NCBI GenBank assembly: GCA_934045075.1
Contig: OW203729.1
Coordinates: forward strand, 2,722,316-2,786,315
DNA from: Yponomeuta sedellus
Lineage: Eukaryota; Arthropoda; Insecta; Lepidoptera; Yponomeutidae
Length of the DNA stretch: 64,000 nucleotides
Direction of reading: 5' to 3'
Shown here piece by piece: positions 1 to 10,255 of this stretch. The notes beneath the pieces are model-generated. The model was given only the letters and a program-made list of their open reading frames with translations, did no database searches and was not told where the DNA came from. How positions within the stretch are numbered: position 1 is the first letter of the stretch; each line of letters starts with the position of its first letter. Both the position numbers and the translations under genes were made by a program.

Positions 1-300
1 CACATACACACATACGTACACACACACACACACATTCACATACAATTAAGTAGTAACTAACCATATTCACCATTGCATCTGTATACTTGAGACGCACAAT
101 ACTTAAATTAATAATGTCTGAAATTGATCTGTATATTAGGTACAATACAAACTAATTGTCAAAATACAGGACCACCTAGTTTGGCAATTAGTTGAATTGA
201 TAATTGTACCATTAGCCTTTAAGTAACACACACACACTCACCATACACTTACACACACACTGACTTAGAGAGGATCCTATTTTAACATTAGGTTCTTATA
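1..300. repeat. (CA)n-rich AT sequence
   Basis: Short CA dinucleotide tracts occur at about 3-36 and 225-262, in otherwise AT-rich sequence. No coding potential or recognisable element is seen. Confidence 0.7.
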
Positions 301-507
301 CTTTATTATTAAGTTATAATTGTTTTGTACAGTGCGATGATCCATTTCTACAACTAGCACCTGATTCACATAAATAGGGAATTGGCACTGATTGCTGTAA
401 TACAGGTGATAAGCCTAGCACAGCAACAGAAGCTAATACAATTTATAGACGCCCTAACTAGTTTACTTATGATTTATACCAACTCTGTAATTCTTTTTGG
501 AAATAAA

Positions 508-633
<126 letters not shown>

Positions 634-689
634 CGCGGTCCTATCCCGAACCATCTAGAATAGAGCTTTCTGGAAGCCTATCGAATAGT

Positions 690-1115
690 CGCCGCATGCT
701 GCGTTTTAGTAAACAATAAAACGCTGCAAGCAATAGTGACTCGTATGTCCACTAGTATAAGGTTCAAATCTCTTTGACAAGGACTTTGTTCTAGAGTCGT
801 TGCCGCGTGCACCGAGTGTAGGTACGTACTTGAATGTTCTAGAATCCTTGCCGGCGGATATAAATAGCGGTCGCCGCGGCGCGCAGTCAGTTCCATTTGG
901 AATAGCGAAGAGTGAACTTCAAGTGAACATACCTGCGATACGAGCGATAACCTACGACCTCAGCGATACTATTGGACTTCGATTGAACCTGCGATTGGAA
1001 TCTACGTGTGGACTTCGTGTCGTGAAGACCTGCAGACCAGACCCTGCGTGAATAAATCCTAAGAAGCTGTCATTGGTGTTTTACATCCAAATCCAGAACC
1101 CTAGCCCGTAACATT
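690..1115 (+). mobile_element. LTR-like promoter fragment (solo LTR candidate)
   Basis: The stretch has a TATA box (TATAAATAG near 860) followed about 25 bp downstream by an initiator-like CAGTCAGTTCC, then GC-rich leader sequence, an AATAAA at about 1051 and a TTGGTGTTTTACAT motif near 1074. That order (TATA, initiator, polyadenylation signal, short 3' end) resembles a Gypsy or BEL/Pao LTR. No internal gag-pol follows, so a solo or decayed LTR is inferred; the 5' boundary is not defined. Confidence 0.35.
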
Positions 1116-1240
1116 ATTATTATTAAGTGATTTTGTAAAGCCCTCAAGGCTTATAATACCGTTCCTAAATGTTGTTCTTTATGGTGAGAAATAAACTTTT
1201 ACTTTACTTCGTTTATGTTATGCAATGTCAATAACCCTTA

Positions 1241-1914
1241 CCTTTGGTATAACTGGTGATAATCTCGGAACAACGGTGGCCATATGGTCCTCGGCCGTAA
1301 AGGGAGGCTTCACCATGGGTCGCCGATAATTCTTTTGCCTTTGCAGGAACGTGAAGAGCTCATCTTGCAACGTGATTGTCGAGAAGCTCATTGACGCGTG
1401 GATTTTCTGAAAGTATATGACACTATGGTGGTGGAGTATGGCCTAACGTTCCTGCGATGCAGGAAGAGACCCGTGCCCCAGGAGTGGTGACATACGAGGG
1501 TTTATTATCGAATATAACACTACGACTCGACACGATCGAGAGCGACCCCAAGTGTCGATGACATTACTAAAGGTACTATTCCGTGCATCGCGATTGATCG
1601 CGGCCGCGCGCGGCCTACGACTGTCGGCAGTCGCTCGCGACAATAGTCAGAGTATGAAAATGTATGGCAGCGCTTCCGAGGCCCGCGGAAAACTATGGAC
1701 AAGATTACCAAGGAACTGAGCGGGTTGGCGTGAGAGCGAAGGGGGCTAAACCCAGGAACTTCTCCTTGGTTATATCAATTTAAATACCATTTAATTTTGA
1801 AATTCTTTCATAACATTCGTCTATGACTTATGATGTACCTATTGCCTAACTGTTAAATTTCTTCGTTTTGTATATTATTAATTACCGCCAGTAGCATTTG
1901 TTCCGCGCGCTTCC
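1241..1914. repeat. Decayed SINE A fragment and unassigned sequence
   Basis: A partial copy of dispersed family A (the end carrying TTCCTGCGATGCAGGAAGAG and CCCGTGCCCC) lies at about 1425-1505. The rest, including the GC-rich piece at 1590-1640, has no recognisable gene or element. Confidence 0.5.
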
Positions 1915-1919
1915 TTACT

Positions 1920-2265
1920 TCGCAGGACACGTTAATATGTTGGTGCCGGCTGTCATGTAATGGCAGTCGTTAATCCATGCCAGAGGCCTTATGGGCGGCT
2001 TGATAACTTCCGGGTACTAAAGTACCCGGCGTGCGTGCATGCAACGACTTATGAACGTTGATGAAGCGAAGGTGATCCGTCAGGATCGTGGCAAGTGGCA
2101 TTCCCTGGTCTCTGCCTACCCCTCTGGGATACAGGCGTGAGGTTATGTATGTATGATAACTTCTGACAGTAAGACTAGCCACTGTCTTACAATCCTCCAC
2201 CATCCTCCCCTACCTGCGATGCAGGAAGAGACCCGTGCCCCAGCAGTGAGGACATACAAGGGTTG
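1920..2265 (+). mobile_element. Dispersed repeat family A (SINE-like), near full length
   Basis: Matches the better preserved copy at 43417-43777: GGTGCCGGCTGTCAT, GGCAGTCGTTAA, GGCCTTATGGGCGGCTTGATAA, then the TTCCTGCGATGCAGGAAGAG hairpin and a GTTGATA-type tail. Copies occur in both orientations throughout the window. The simple tail and short target duplications point to a non-LTR-mobilised SINE-like retroposon. Confidence 0.7.
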
Positions 2266-2750
2266 ATATCGTATATTAGTTACTTAATCTGTGCATGCTT
2301 AAATTTTTTTGGACGAGTATATCTGCATTTGTTTTGGTAGAACATAGCGCCCGCCCTAAATTACTGTAAGACTTTTATGTATGGCAAACACACTTGTATC
2401 CACAAATAAATATATTGATTTATCGACTGTGGTGGGTTCTATTCATAGAATGGAGAAAGCGACACTTTTCGATGCTAAACGATTCGCGTAGTGGCACTGG
2501 TTTATCGTTATTAAAATTATTTACATGTTTGGTACACAGGCGTACTTAATGCTAAGTAGCATTATCTGCCGGTCAACCTTTGGTTTGTGGGTTATGGCTT
2601 GGTGGGTAGTGCAAAATGTAGGGGCGGGGGTATTTCCTATCAATTTAAAAACGCATAATATAGACTTTGGCGAGGGAAAGGGTTTTTTAAATTAGACAAT
2701 TGTTGAACGCGATTTTGACTTAATGAATTCCAACTTGAATTGCATAAATT
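2266..2750. other. Unassigned AT-rich sequence
   Basis: I see no open reading frame, tRNA or repeat family that I can support in this stretch. Confidence 0.5.
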
Positions 2751-2754
2751 ATTA

Positions 2755-3025
2755 TACTTTTTTTATTTTTAATGCACTAACTCGTGCTAAGGACAATTTA
2801 AAAAACCTATTTAGAGGCTAAAAAATCCGCCCATGCCGGGATTCGAACCCGCGACCTCTGGCTATCCGTGCCAGCGCTCTATCCAACTGAGCTAATGGGC
2901 GACTCACCGGCATCAGTGAAATTTCGAACCTCTTTACACTACTTTTTCTCTGTATTACGTACAGGCAGCCATTAGAGTCGCCCATTAGCTCAGTTGGATA
3001 GAGCGCTGGCACGGATAGCAAGTCA
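2755..3025. repeat. Inverted pair of tRNA-derived SINE heads (family G)
   Basis: The minus strand of 2829-2901 folds as a 73-nt tRNA-like cloverleaf: perfect 7-bp acceptor stem (CGCCCAT with ATGGGCG), perfect D and anticodon stems and a T loop TTCGAAT. The anticodon loop ACGGATA lacks the usual U33 and the T stem has one mismatch. A second head runs in the opposite direction from about 2979. Many copies share the same flank (ACCTATTTAGAGGCTAAA), so this is a SINE head, not a functional tRNA gene. Confidence 0.7.
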
Positions 3026-3720
3026 CCTCTACAAATTGAAAACAACAAGTGAGTAATCGAGTTGTTAAAAACACAAATGAATTTTCTATACAAACTGACT
3101 GGTTAGCCAACGCATCTGCGAGCAGTGGCTCTTATTCTTATGCAGTTAGAGTTCCAATTGAAAAACCCGCTTACAAAGCTGAGAGCGGCCAGTCCTTAAC
3201 TGTCGCCGATACTATTAATAACTTGAATTAAAATGCAAATGTGTCTGAAATATATTTGGGAATGTCTAATGGCAACTTGATCAATTTGCAGCTATCCTAG
3301 CCTGTTAGAAAAAGAGTTCCTTTTAATAATATAATATGTGTTTATTTCAGAATATTATTATTATTAAATTCTTTATTGTACCTGTAAAGATTGTACAATT
3401 GGCGGGCTTAATACTAAATAGTATTTTATTCTAGCCAACCAACAGGTATATTGGTTATATATTGTAATCTGGAATACACAGTTCCAGATTACAATATATT
3501 ATATTTTTAAGTGTTTATTATATTTTTAGTGTATACTATATTTTTAAGTATATACAATATTTATATTTTTAATATTTTCAAGTCTACAGAGTGAGGTGGA
3601 GATAATCGCAGTCAAGCGATTGAAGCGAAACCTGGAAGACGGTTCCTGGGAAGAGATTAAATATATACGGTTATGCTTCAAAAGCTCATCCTCATATCAA
3701 TGTTCAATGACAGAGTGAAA
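3026..3720 (+). pseudogene. LINE ORF1 (gag-like) remnant, 5' part
   Basis: Reading frames at 3049-3231 and about 3590-3710 keep weak similarity to the region before the zinc knuckles of Jockey-type ORF1 proteins. The second piece has a VKRLKR-like stretch of the kind typical of these proteins. The block at 3021-3230 recurs in diverged form at 5120-5340. The frame is cut by the MITE at 3721-4208 and resumes after it. No intact gene remains. Confidence 0.4.
3360..3445 (-). mobile_element. LINE 3' tail fragment
   Basis: On the minus strand this reads ...GCCCGCCAATTGTAC...ACAGG...AATAAAGAAT, the same tail seen on the plus strand at about 14030-14095. It is a short 3' end of a CR1/Jockey-like LINE. 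Confidence 0.4.
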
Positions 3721-4208
3721 CTAAAGGAAGGCCAATGAGACTAGATAAAGAATGTAAACAAAGTTTCAGGGGTTCAAAACATTTTTATTTGAATAAATTA
3801 TGTTTAGACAAATTTCGGATTCCCTATTCTAATCGCTGTCGTCTGTCAAACATGATTCACCGGAAGAGTATGAATCTGCAGTATTTATGACAAAACTATC
3901 CATGGTATTATCGATAATGCTGTCAATGTGGCTATAAAAATTGTCCTCGTATCACTTCGAACGCAATCTAAACAGCAATGAACTATTATAGTTCACAAAA
4001 TGGCGGATGACACCAAATGTTGACAACTGCCGTACTGAAAGTTTTCCTGTACCATGAAATACGCAACTACAGCTGTTGTCGATCAAATGAGACCATTACT
4101 GCATACGTGTGACAAGGACAGAGATAATAATCGCTTACTATCATAATGTAACTCAGTAATGGTCCCTTTGTTTACATTCTTTATCTCGTCTCATTGGCCT
4201 TCCTTTAG
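3721..4208. mobile_element. MITE with ~43-bp terminal inverted repeats
   Basis: The left end (CTAAAGGAAGGCCAATGAGA...) is the reverse complement of the right end (...TCTCATTGGCCTTCCTTTAG) over about 43 bp with few mismatches. The 488-bp interior has no transposase frame. It is inserted in the remnant of a LINE ORF1, whose zinc-knuckle-like Cys/His coding resumes just to the right. Confidence 0.8.
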
Positions 4209-4640
4209 GGCTGTATGTTTTTCCTACGACGCAGTGTTCAAAATGTTGGAGCTGCCATTCACAGAGAATGTGTCCATCCTTACAGTCTAACTGTACAAAT
4301 TGCGGCAAATACCATGTTAATTGCGAACCGAGTCGAGTTTAAATGCGTTAACTGTACTAGAAAACATTTGATTATCGAAATTATGCCCCGTATACCACAA
4401 AGAGAAACGCACTCGAGAAATTACGGCCGAATGGAACTTTTCTAGCTGTGACTAATGTCAACCTCAAAGTTACCTCTGCAAATGCAAAACAACAAGCATT
4501 TCAGAGTGCCTGTTTGATTATTGAGTAAACAGCATGATAATTGCGCGACAGTTGCCTTTATATGCGTTAACTCTCCTGGAAAACATTTGGCTCTATCCAA
4601 ATCATGCTCTGTAGGTATACCAATCCGGACTTGGGCCCCG
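4209..4640 (+). pseudogene. LINE ORF1 zinc-knuckle remnant
   Basis: From about 4220 one frame reads a Cys/His pattern (QCSKCWSCHSQRMCPS, then NCTNCGKYHVNCEP) like the CCHC knuckles of Jockey-clade ORF1 proteins. It is in register with the remnant left of the MITE. Stops and frameshifts make it non-functional. Confidence 0.5.
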
Positions 4641-5040
4641 TCGTCGAGCATAGCCTATACCTTCCTCAGGGAAGAGACCCGTGCCCCTCAATGGGGACTT
4701 AATGGGTATATGATGATGTAGTCACGGGATGGTCACCCATCCCGCACCAGACCGCGCCTGTTGTTGCTTAACTCAAGTGATTGATTCCAATCATTCGGTT
4801 CGAATAGGCCACGTGCTTTGCAGGGCACGTTAAGCCGGCTGTCATGTAATGCCAGTCGTTAAACCATGTCGGAGGCCTTATGGGCGGCTTGATAACTTCA
4901 GACGCTAAGGCCCGCCACTGTCTTACAATCTTCCACTAACCCGGACTTGGCCCCCGTGGTAGGCCTATACCTTCCTCAGGGAAGAGACCCGTGCCCCTCG
5001 ATGGGGACTTAATGGGTTACCGAATGATGATACCACAAAG
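4640..5040 (+). mobile_element. Two partial copies of SINE-like family A
   Basis: About 4640-4720 and 4725-5040 carry the family A signatures (GGCACGTTAAGCCGGCTGTCATG, GGCCTTATGGGCGGCTTGATAA, TTCCTCAGGGAAGAGACCCG, GGGACTTAATGGGTT). The second ends in an ATGATGA-type tail. They lie within LINE ORF1 debris. Confidence 0.65.
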
Positions 5041-5860
5041 AGAAACGCATTCGACAAATTATGGCTGTATCGAACTTTTCCGATTGCAAAGCTGTGTGTG
5101 ACTAATGCACGACCTACCAAGTCACCTCTGTAAATGCAAAACAACAACCACTGTGAGTCATTTATCCGCTGCTAAAAAAACACGAATGCATCTACACCAA
5201 GTGACCGGGTAGCCGACGCATCTGCAAGCAGATAGCTCTTATTCTCATGCGCGTAGAGCTGCAATTCATAAACCTGTTTGCTTAGCTGAGAGCGACCAGT
5301 CCTTAGCTGTCGCCAAAAATGATAAGAACTTGGTCAGGGAGACTCAACCGCGGGCCCAAAAAATTCCACTGAAACCCAGCGGGAAAAAAAGACAAGTAGA
5401 GAAAACAGAAGCACTAGCTGGTAAGTAGCAGATATTATCCACAGATACAGAGGACGCGGACTATAGATGTGACGAAAGGGAAAATAAGACTAAAACTAAG
5501 TTTGGAGTTTTTTTCATCCATTTTTTCCCCAAAATTATCTAGATTTCTAAATGGGCATCTAGTTTACCTTGTGAAATGCAGTTTCTGTACTACTTTGAAT
5601 ATAACCTTTTTGATTCGATTGAAAATAGGTAACTTCACTGACTTACAAGAATAAAGGAGGTAATTTGGTCGATAAGATACAATATATGAATTAAAATACA
5701 AATGTGTCGGAAATCGGTTTGGCAATGGCCTTCAGAAGTTGCAGTCAACTACATTTCAGACTTGAATTTCCTTGACCTTTTAAAACACCATGCAGAAAAA
5801 CAGCAACAATTATTATAAGTTAAACATAACATTAGCCTTTTCATTTACGTTATTTATGAA
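5041..5860 (+). pseudogene. Decayed LINE remnant
   Basis: The first half repeats, in diverged form, the sequence at 3021-3230 (AAGTCACCTCT...GCATCTGC..AGCAG..GCTCTTATTCT). The second half has no certain match. No open frame of useful length is coherent with a known protein. Confidence 0.35.
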
Positions 5861-5864
5861 GTAC

Positions 5865-6080
5865 AGCGTCCAGTGGCACCTTAACACACACTAGATGGTC
5901 GAAGGAATCCCTCGGACGCTGAAAAGCCTGCGACATTGTTTATTAGACGGTGAAAGCTTGCCCAGGACCTATAATATCCTGGCAGCTTGTCAGCCTGGCC
6001 CACAGGAAAGACTAGTCAGTACGTGCTTGGCCAACCAAGCCGCGGGTTTCCTCACGATGTTTTGCTATCGATGAAGGAAG
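5865..6080 (-). mobile_element. SINE family C fragment
   Basis: Shares ACAGCGTCC, CACACTAGATGG, AGCCCACAGGAAAGACTAG-like and CCAAGCCGCGGGTTTCCT blocks with the longer copy at 17085-17440, whose tRNA-like head is on the right. It interrupts a LINE remnant. Confidence 0.6.
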
Positions 6081-6600
6081 TTAAACAATGGTATTCGCAA
6101 AGTCTTCTTCCGATTAACCGCTAGATAAAAAAAGCATTAGGAGCTTCGTACCTTAAGGAAAAAGAAGAGAGGCTGCTAGATGTAATATACCCAAATTACA
6201 ATGACCACTACACAAACGGCTCAAAGGACGAAAAAGATCCCTTGAGATACACCTCAATTGTTTCAGATACGTTGTAAACAGCATGTTATAATTTTCTTGT
6301 ATATTAAATGGGTCTAATCGCGAATATTTATTAGGTAAAACATAATTACCTTAATTCCCGATGTGAATTAAGAATAGACGATTAGTATTATTGTTAAGAC
6401 AACGTTCTGGACACATTCCATTCAACAAGTTTCAACACATGATGCGGAAGGTAGACACAACACACTTCAGTCAATGCAACAACCGAGATGTATACCATGT
6501 ACTGATGGAGTGTGTGCGGAACGAGTCTCAGAGACGCAAGCCATGCTGTAGGCCATCTATTCGAATTAAGCACAGGCTCCATCTATAACATAAATATTAA
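6081..6600 (+). pseudogene. LINE RNase H / ORF2 C-terminal remnant
   Basis: A YTNGSKD-like RNase H start (about 6210) is followed at 6391-6588 by a frame with the pattern GHIPFNKFQH...NRDVYHVLMECVRNES. This resembles the Cys/His-containing C-terminus of LINE ORF2 proteins (GHxxxNKF...DVYHxLxECxxN). It is broken by frameshifts. Confidence 0.5.
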
Positions 6601-7685
6601 TCGCTAAATGTGTTGGTAAGTTGATTCTTACGGAGAGAATAAATTACAACTTTCAAAGAGTCGATGGTAGGCGGTATGAAGTTGGCTGGGACAGCTGGTT
6701 TTATTATAATAGGAAAACTTACAGCTATGAACAAAATACATTGCAATTAAAATAAAGACTGAGAGCCAATAACAAGTTTTCACTTTAGAAATATTTTAGA
6801 ATTTAATTATGGGCAATACTGATGGAAAAATCGTAGCTCAGAAATAATATGGAATGGACGGACGTAGCCAGCGTTACGCTTGGGAAGAAAGAAGAATAAT
6901 TGCCGAGCTGACGGCCAACTTCCAATAGTAGAAAGGCACAGGAAGAAGAAGGAAAGTTTTCCAAATAGCTCATATGACGGAGGAGAAAACGGAGATTGCT
7001 TGTAAATGAGATTGTTTATCGCTCTTCACTTGACCGCCAAAAGGATAACGAACAGATGTTTCTTTGTTCCACAATTCCTTTGTTGCACTTGGCGTCTGAG
7101 AAATACCTTGACGGTTTACATTTATTTACACTTTCACTGATCAATAAACGTATATTTATAAACTTGGACACGTTTTTCAATTTTGTTAAACGACTTTAAA
7201 AAAGGAAGAGGCTTGCTATTCGTCGGAGTCCTTTTTTTATTTTTTATATAATTGTTCCCTCAAAGACCCCAAAACTGATTTGACAATATTTTTTTTTTTT
7301 GTTGTGAAGTGTCGACTTTACAGTTGGTCCCATGGTCATGAACTCATGATGTGATGATGGGATTCCGGAGAAATCGAGGGTACTCTTCAAATTTTAAAGG
7401 CACATTTTAGGAGTTGGTTGTTTTTTAAGAATTCGTGTATTAATTATCGAAAGAAAAAGAGTCGTGACGATATTAAAAAAGTCGTGAAATATTATTTTAA
7501 AATAAAAACTAGAAACCGACTTCAAAAGACTACGGCACAGAAGTAATTCAGACACATGTGACCTTTAGATTCAACCAAGGTACGTAAGTATTGAAGAAAT
7601 ATATTTTAGATTCTGTGACCAAAATATATTTTGCTGGTCATGTTACTTAGCGCCAGCTCCAAATTATACTTCTACAATACCTTTG
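6601..7685. other. Unassigned AT-rich sequence
   Basis: There are short poly(T) runs and a few short open frames with no recognisable similarity. I see no supported gene. Confidence 0.5.
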
Positions 7686-7689
7686 TGTA

Positions 7690-7970
7690 GGTCATCGTCG
7701 TCGTCAGGCTATACTAGTCCACTGCTGGACATAGCCCTCTCCTAAAGAGCGCTACTTTGTGCTATCAAAGGGGGTAATGCCCATAATCCCCACGCTGGGC
7801 ATGCGGGTTGGGGATCGCAGTTTGGTGGAATTGTACTACAGGGGGCGCTGCTGCCCACCCCCCCGGTTGGTGTCCCTTAGTCACCTTTTACGACACCCAC
7901 GGGAAGAATTGGGTTGGTGCTATTCTCTAGGCCGACACCACACACCACACACTTCGTGTAGGTACTTTGA
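7690..7970 (-). mobile_element. Dispersed repeat family D
   Basis: It has the motif pair TAGTCCACTGCTGGACATAG and GGGGGCGCTGCTGCCCACCC...CCTTTTACGACACCCACGGG. The same blocks occur in opposite orientation at 16540-16745, and shorter pieces lie at about 61110-61175 and 63880-63965. It is a common moth-type dispersed retroposon fragment of uncertain class. Confidence 0.6.
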
Positions 7971-8224
7971 GCCTACCTACTACCGATTTATTTTTAAGAA
8001 GAACATCACATAAGTTATATCACATACCTCCAAATTGGGTCCATTAGACACGGCCATAAAATGGACACTAGTGCCTATCCTCACCAAAAATTCTTACCGT
8101 ATCGATGGCACATAAGATTCGCCATCGCAGTGAAAGTATTTGCCAATCAGCGTCTGGCGCCCGCCGATTGCGGCCGAAGTTTCGACTGACGTAGATTAAT
8201 TTACAGAGAGTAAGAGTAATTTTA

Positions 8225-8640
8225 TATTCTTTTTTAATGCACTAACCCGTTCTGAGGACAATTTTAAAAACCTATTTAGAGGCTAAAAATTCCACCCATG
8301 CCGGGACTCAAACCAACCTCTTTACAATACTCTCTGTATTACGTACAGGCAGCAACATCCGGCTGAAGCAATTTGCATCACTTGCAGCCCCGAGTACCTA
8401 CTTTGCAGTTAGGTTTTGCATCGGAATGATATCGCTGTACCCACATCATTATATTCTTTTTAATGCACTAACACGTGCCGTGGACAATTTAAAAAAACTA
8501 TGTATCTATAATCAGCCCACATCAACCCACTGCTGGGCGTAGGCCTCCTTTTTATTGCGCCATTCCTCACGGTCCTGTGCTAACCTGATCCATGTCTGGC
8601 CCGCAACCCTCACGATGTCGTCTGACCATCTAAAAAACCT
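8225..8640 (-). mobile_element. SINE G pieces and LINE ORF2 C-terminal fragment
   Basis: SINE G flank and truncated head lie at about 8228-8345 and 8455-8500 (TTTTTAATGCACTAACCCGT, ACCTATTTAGAGGCTAAAA). Next, 8500-8640 on the minus strand encodes RWSDDIVRVAGQTWIRLAQD followed by EEWR and a stop, the usual C-terminus of endonuclease-reverse transcriptase LINEs. Confidence 0.6.
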
Positions 8641-8681
8641 ATTTAGGTTTTATTTTTAAAGAGTAATTTTCCTAGAGTTAC

Positions 8682-8942
8682 CTCAACGTTAAGAGGTCCG
8701 TCGGCTTTCACTGTCCCCTCCAACAGAACGCTGCACGCGGCCTCGGCCAAGCACTTGTGATTGTCCTGCACCACCCTAGCGGTGGCTTCCACCACGCTAG
8801 CGGAGAAGACCAGGGCCCGCGCCGGACCGCCCGCCGCCCCGTCTGCGTGCACCTCAGATGCTGCCGCAGTCAGGCTGAACGTGTTGCCAGGGGCGCCGTA
8901 CAGAAGGGTGACGGTCGCATTGAAGACGTGGACGCCCATAAA
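8682..8942 (-). CDS. hobbit: hobbit coding exon 4
   Basis: Phase-0 exon of 87 codons (acceptor TTCCAACAG, donor GAG|GTAACT). It starts FMGVHVFNATVTLLYGAPGN and holds three beta-strand-like segments (VHVFNATVTLL, ARALVFSASVVEATARV, CSVLLEGTVKADGPLNVE). It lines up with the IHVDAINIMVL...CEVSLCKINSKVL section of BLTP2. Its GC content is well above that of exons 1-3. No exon further left could be identified, so the following intron appears to exceed 8.6 kb. Confidence 0.78.
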
Positions 8943-10179
8943 CTGTTGGAAGAAAATAGATACAATAATAAAAACTGTATTTACACGGATTCTACTCGAT
9001 TATTTTTAAATTTTTACAATTTTCCGACGTTTCGGCCTTAGACTGAGGAGACTCTTGGCTGAGGTGACAGTCTTTAAAGACGCCTGTCACATCAGTCTTC
9101 CCAGACCACGGTGCTTGAAAAAGTGCCGTAACCTCGGAAAATTGCGAAAAATGTAAAAATAAACGATTAGAATCCGTGTAAATACAGTCTTTATTATGTC
9201 TAGTGCTCGTGTTAACCTTATGAAAATACCTAGATAGAATAATCTTTACGAAGGTCAAGCAACATAGGGCGCGTTCAGTGCATGTATGGGTGACCGTTTA
9301 CGACTAACACTAGTGGCATTTTTCCGAGCGATTCCGTGCTTGGAAAGGCACGTTGGTGCCGGCTGCCATCGATGGATGGCAGTCGTTAAGCAAAGTCAGA
9401 GGCCTCAGGGCGGCTTCTGAATGTAAGCCTCCTTCAATTCGGACATGGCCCCTGAGGTGGAGTATTGCCTACACCTTCCTCAGGGAAGAGACCCGTGCCC
9501 CTCGGTGGGGAGATAAATGGCTGATGATGATGAATCTTTACAGTTAAAAAAATCTGTAATATTTTGAATATCCTTTAGAGGTTTGGAAAAGAAAACATTG
9601 AAGGAATGATGCCTTGCTTAAACTCTTACCTGTGCAAACATAATCAAGCTGTGAGGCAACTTCTTATCCCGAAAATCCAACAATGACCTCCGTGCCACGT
9701 CACGAAGGCTCCTGCTGACTGCTTGACTGACGCCAGCAGCGTTCCCTCTGTCTTCCTCATATTTATTACTTGAGGAATTCTGCTTAGACAGTAGTGGCTT
9801 CAGAATAGTCTCCACAACCTTGCTCCGTCGCTCCTCGACGTGATTGGTGATGGAGATGTCTTTGATGATGACAGATACAAGCTTGTTGGTGTCCGAGTTG
9901 AAGAAACTGCTCTTGAACGATATTTCGTTGATTTGCTGAAATAAAAGGTAATACCTCAGTCAAAATCAGCGCTGAAGGCTCAGTCCCTCAGCACAACGCT
10001 GAGTCAGCTGTCTTTTGTGGCAATTAAGACGCACCACAGGCGAAAGCTATGTGTGTTTTTTTGTTTCGTTTATTTGTATATTTGGTTAATTTCTGTTGTG
10101 CTCATGTTGTGTTAATTTTCTGGTTTTTTGTTTCTGTGATGTGTCTTGTTGCTATAATAAATGTCTTTCTTTCTTTTTT

Positions 10180-10255
<76 letters not shown>

